This document shows positions 59,858-64,000 of a stretch of 64,000 nucleotides of DNA, piece after piece. This DNA comes from Paratinospora sagittata (lineage: Eukaryota; Streptophyta; Magnoliopsida; Ranunculales; Menispermaceae): the NCBI GenBank assembly GCA_035771175.1, contig CM069589.1:27608201-27672200 (forward strand), written 5' to 3'. Under the pieces are notes generated by a model, which worked only from the letters and a program-made list of their open reading frames with translations, was not told the origin of the DNA and ran no database searches. The translations under genes and the position numbers were made by a program. The first letter of the stretch is position 1, and each line of letters opens with the position of its first letter.

Positions 59858-62800
59858 GTTGTATAATGAGAGTAATTAACTAAGGAGGGATTGTATCTAA
59901 ATTAAATGGTGAGAGATGATGGGGTGTTGGATTAGTGTTTAGCACATGGGTGCATGAGAATTTGGAAGACCTTAAGAGAAGAGAAAAGAAAGAAAAGAAA
60001 GAAAAGGAGAAGGAAGAGGAGAAAGAGGGAGAGAATGAGGAAAAAGAGATTTCGGTGCTCCAAGAAAGGGTTTTGTGCCAAATCTTCACCAAAGTTGGTG
60101 TTTTTGGTAAGTTTCTTCTTAAAATCTCTCTCTAATTAATGTGAATGTTAGCTTTATTTTAACCTAGGTTTTGATATATTTAGTTGTTTTGGGGGGAGAT
60201 TTAACCTTGGAATGGGTTGCATGTTTGTAATGAAGAACCCTTGGGTGATTTGGAGTACAATGGTGGTTATTTCCCTAATTTCCACCAAGATATTGTTGGG
60301 GTTCTCTTGTAATGGCCTAGGCCCAATTTATGGACCTAGGGTTTTGTATTGTCAATGCATGTGAGCTATGTTGGGATTTTGGATAAATGTTAGCATTTCA
60401 TGATGTTAATTTAGGTTTTTCATGGTGGGAATACATGAATTAGTACAAATTAACCTTGTAGAGAATTTTCCCTAATTTAGGCATGGGTTATGCCTAAGGT
60501 ATGAAATTGGAATTTATGATGGTTTGTGATGATTCTACATGGCTTAGAGTGATTAACGATTTAATTGACCTAAATTGACCCAATTGATTATTGTAGAGAC
60601 TTTTCCTAAAATTTGGGGTTTTCTGTATTTATGATCTCTAAATATGAAATTGAGTTTATTTATATCTAATTGGGCATAAATTAGGTTGTTTCATGTTCTA
60701 AATTGGCCCATATTGGCTATGTTATGGGTTAGGCCTATTTGTTGGCTTGATCCCATGATAAGCCATAATTAATGTTATGGCTTGAATGTTGATAATTACA
60801 GTAAATTGAATGGGTTATAATCAAATTATTGTGGATTGGGTTGATTGGCCTAATAATTGGCCTATATTTTGGCCTAAGCCTAGATATTACAAAAACCATG
60901 CAATTGGGCATGGTTGGGTTGAATTAATATGCATGAACATGAAATTGGGCATGATGGATGCCTATGGGTTGGACATTGATAATTTGGGTTGAATCATGAA
61001 TTATGGATATGTTTATGTGCATTTGGAAATTACGGGGCTATGTAGTATTCCTACATAGACTATGATGGTGATTGATGAATTGGCCTAAGTTGGATATGTT
61101 GGGACTTAAGCTAGGAATTTGAAAATATTGGGAATATTATGAAATTTATGCAATTGGGCATATATGGCTTGAATTTGATCAATGCGGTGTAAATTTGATT
61201 CATTTCAGGTCATTGTGAATTGATTGGCCAATTTGAGGGCATTTGGTTGGCTAATTGACTTGTGGTTGGTTGTGAGTATTTCTCACTTTATTTCTCCATA
61301 TATGACATTGTATTTATGTAAAATGATGTGTTGAATGATATGCATTCTATTGTATATGTGCATAGTATTTATGATCATGACAAATGGATTTATATGCATA
61401 GTATCGCCTTGAGTATTTTGAATTGAATACTTTGGCATTGGTTATTTTTTCACATACTTGTTCCTTTGGGAAATGTACCTCCGGAATCACTTACAAGTGC
61501 GTAATGGACGAGACTTTCTCTATGAGGAATGTAAAGGTAAAAGGATTTGTGATGGATAATGTGTTGGTCTGAACCCATAGCCCAATGGGGGAAGTGTATG
61601 CATGTGTTATCCTGACACGACCTCGGTTGAGGCGTTTGCATACTTTTGATGAAAATGATGCATAAACCATATGATTAGTTTGAATCATGTATGTTATACT
61701 TTAATTGATGCATTTGTGCTTATAAATGGTATTTCAATGGTATACATGTTTTATAAATGCATTTGTAGAGATTATTGTGAGAATTATTCATTGAGCTAGT
61801 TGAGCTCACCTCTTTTCACCTATTTTTCTCAGTTTCAGATTTAAAAGGAAAAGGCAAGGCTTGACTATGCCAGTGGCCTTCCTCTCTTTCTTTTTGGATG
61901 TAGGTTTTGTATTTTTTGTGACTTGGGAGTGTATAGTTTTTGGGTTATTTTGTTCTTTTGAACTTATATATGTAACTATCACAGTATATATGTATATAAC
62001 ACTTAGATGGATGAACTGTATATGACTTTTTGGGATGTTGGACTCTTGCTCGAGTTTCATATAGATGTTTATAGTAATTGAACCTTGTGATATTTATTTT
62101 TGTGATGGATTTGATCTCGTTCTTTTGGATGATTGAATTTTATTTCGGTTCGATTATATTTGTGATATACAGGTTGTGTATTGTGTTTATTAGGCATTTT
62201 TCTCGTAGAGGCTTATCAATACCTCATGTTTTGTCAAATAGTAACATTATCTGGGGTACTGTACCGGTCGGTGTCGTCACCCGGTGAGGGGTTGCGACAC
62301 CTGTGGTCGACTTACAGAACTGACAAATGCTTTCATGAAAGACTTAATTGCCTGCAGATTTTCTTGTATGTTCTTCATCAGGCTATCATTTGTGGTGGAT
62401 GATGATGATGATGACTTGAGTGCTTGCAGAGCTTTAATTTGCTTGTTCATCAACTCCACTAATTAGTTCAATTTGACTGCAGCTTGGGTTATTTCTTTAT
62501 TACATGCTTTCATTTCTTCAATTTTTGCAACTTGTTGTTGTTGCAACAACTTCGTCAAATCGTTCATCATATCAATTTTTTTATTTTCTTGATCTTCTTC
62601 TATCTGTTCCAAGATTAAGGAGTTCAGATGGACTTGGTCTTCTCTGATCCTTCTTAGAAAATCTTCTTCATAAAAGAATGGAATTGATGATTGCGCATCA
62701 AAGCTTTCATCTCGATCCTCTTCGTCCATAGTATGATGACTGGAGTGGGATGGAGAAGATGTGGGCTGAATGTCTGCATTATTGTGAGCAGAATTTTCTT

Positions 62801-64000
62801 CATAATCTTCTTTTTCGTCTTCTTCATAAAGCACTATCGTGACTTCATATGAGTCTTCTCCTTGCATTTCTTCTGGAAGCACCTCAGTGACTTCCCTTGC
62901 TTCTTCTTCAGGGATAATCTGAACATCAGCTCCCGCAACAACTTGAACTTCTATTGTTCAACATTTGCTTTAGCATGATCAGCTTCCATAGCCTAATCAG
63001 CTTGAATATCTTCAGCATGATCACCTTGATCAACTCTTTTATTATGACCTTTTACTTTTACTTCGAAAGGTCCAGTGATAACCTCTTCAAGAACTAATAG
63101 ACTGTGGAACCATTGCTTGGTGACTGGGGCATACACATACTTCATCAATTTTATGGTAGTGTGACCAATGCACCCATATATGAAACATTCACTATTTTTT
63201 CACAGTCAACATCAACATCACTCTCTTCAAAACAAAGTTGTGAGATACATCTCGAATGGAAGGCCTTCTCCCCTACTTACAACTGTATCAATTACATGAA
63301 GAAAAATGTGAGCTAGATTGATCTTCTTCTTCTGGATGATACACCAGATCAGAAAAAAGTCAAGATCATTCACATTGCCCCAGCTTCCTGCTTTGGGTTG
63401 TATGATGTGTGTGATGATGTTGTGGATAATTTTGGGAATAAACTCGAAGGTTTGATTTGTGAGTTTCTTATCTACAGACGTGTGCTTTATTGTGCTTGAG
63501 ACAAGATTAAGAGCCTCAAAGCTATTATAGCCTGGGAATTGGACTTTGTTTTTCATGAAGACAGGAATGTGAGCACTATCATCATTTGGCAAAAAAACGT
63601 TTATGAAAAGAACTTAGAAGAAATCTCAATGGTCTTTCCTTTGACCACTGATTGTCTAACTAAGCCTGAGTTAGACTTTTCCTTCAGATTCTGGAAAAAA
63701 CTTGTGACTAGGTTGGGATACCATATGTTTTGATAGGTGAGAAATTGGGTCCAACCTTAGAAATCAAACAAGGATAGCACATCGATGTTTGCTCTGTTGA
63801 AGAAATCAAAAGCCTACATAGCAACCATCCAGTACAGCTCTGGTTGCAAGTTTCTCGGTTTTGTTTTTCTTCTTAGACTTGGATTCTTGAAGTGAATGAG
63901 ATGGCTCGAATAATGGGATAGTAACTGGAATGTTTTCTGGAAAAACATCAACATGTTCAGAGGTGATGGGTGCCTCAGAAACTCGGCCACTGAACTTAGC

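Larger units (their letters stand above)
56972..62299 (+). mobile_element. Solo LTR nested in E2 ORF (TSD cttgt/cctgt)
   Basis: The unit starts TGTAACGACCC and ends GGGTTGCGACA, flanked by cttgt (56967-56971) and cctgt (62300-62304), one mismatch. Without the inner solo LTR (57316-59857) and its target duplication it is about 2.78 kb, close to 6374-9110, of which it is an opposite-strand relative. For example 61790-61865 is the reverse of 6735-6800. The purine-rich tract at 59965-60040 corresponds to the pyrimidine-rich tract near 8345-8420. No gene is visible. Confidence 0.75.
53714..64000 (-). mobile_element. LTR retroelement E2 (pol-less relative of E1, continues beyond window)
   Basis: E2 is a minus-strand copy of the E1 type. 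It has a 3' LTR (55610-53714), a polypurine tract (55611-55630 on the + strand) and a single degenerate ORF with the same layout as E1, running off the right edge. A solo LTR with its own nested solo LTR (56972-62299) splits the ORF. E2 lies inside another + strand LTR; the left target copy is taagg (53709-53713) and the right one is outside. No pol domain was found. Confidence 0.78.
55918..64000 (-). pseudogene. E2 single ORF: coiled-coil, Lys-tailed retroelement protein, broken
   Basis: This matches the E1 ORF segment by segment on the minus strand: N-terminal Lys/Ser region (64000-63730, with several stops), the helical transposon-protein-like domain (63592-63227; IIQPKAG, LAHIFLHVID), an acidic region (62882-62463), a short helical segment ending at 62300, then after the nested insert the coiled coil (56904-56353) and the C-terminal basic tail ending in a stop at 55918. 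Stops and frame changes occur throughout. It lacks any CCHC, protease, RT or integrase motif. Like E1 it is probably a decayed Gag-like gene, by inference only. Confidence 0.68.

Overview
The window is eukaryotic nuclear DNA from a flowering plant, most likely a eudicot. It is A+T-rich, contains one intron-bearing plant housekeeping gene, and is otherwise nested LTR retrotransposons with initiator-tRNA-Met type primer sites (TGGTATCAGAG), plus a LINE tail and foldback elements. No sequence search was run; family names rest on motifs visible in the translations.

Layout. (1) 1-9877: element E1 (+ strand), a pol-less retroelement with a single broken ORF (329-5000), a polypurine tract and a 3' LTR (5395-9877). 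Solo LTRs sit in its ORF (766-2494) and in its LTR (6374-9110). (2) 9878-35010: the right part of an older + strand LTR ('LTR-H'), cut into three pieces. One insertion is the complete minus-strand element E3 (10576-32431, TSD attat); the other is a minus solo LTR (32699-34960, TSD caaac). E3 carries a solo LTR in its 3' LTR (13266-14837) and a Ty3/gypsy chromovirus (Gy1, 17870-30117, TSD taatc) in its 5' LTR. Gy1 was rearranged by a tandem duplication joining its leader to E3 sequence near 25714, and its right LTR holds a foldback cluster (28253-29598). (3) 35011-46815: a minus solo LTR split by a second chromovirus (Gy2, 35786-46388). Gy2 has an extra ORF upstream of gag, a large pol deletion, and a 5'-truncated LINE tail (43501-44695) with a 16-bp TSD. 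(4) 46821-52550: the only low-repeat island, holding a four-exon minus-strand gene for a plant isoaspartyl peptidase/L-asparaginase (48126-51994). (5) About 52550-53713: part of a + strand LTR, interrupted by (6) 53714-64000+: element E2, a minus-strand relative of E1, whose ORF is split by a solo LTR (56972-62299) that itself carries a solo LTR (57316-59857).

The LTRs of E1, E2, E3 and related solo LTRs share a plan. Upstream of the TATA box is an array of short G+C hairpin half-sites (AGGRCGCT...AGCGYCCT). Downstream are quasi-tandem repeats. At the very end is a hairpin with an almost invariant C-rich loop and compensatory changes in its stem. E1, E2 and E3 encode no visible RT, integrase or protease, only one coiled-coil, lysine-tailed ORF. 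Gy2 carries an ORF with a similar domain upstream of gag. Both chromoviruses have, just upstream of gag, three hairpins with an identical 8-nt loop spaced about 117 bp apart. These structures, not a new gene system, are the most novel signals I can see. Every retroelement ORF here is broken; only the asparaginase gene looks intact.
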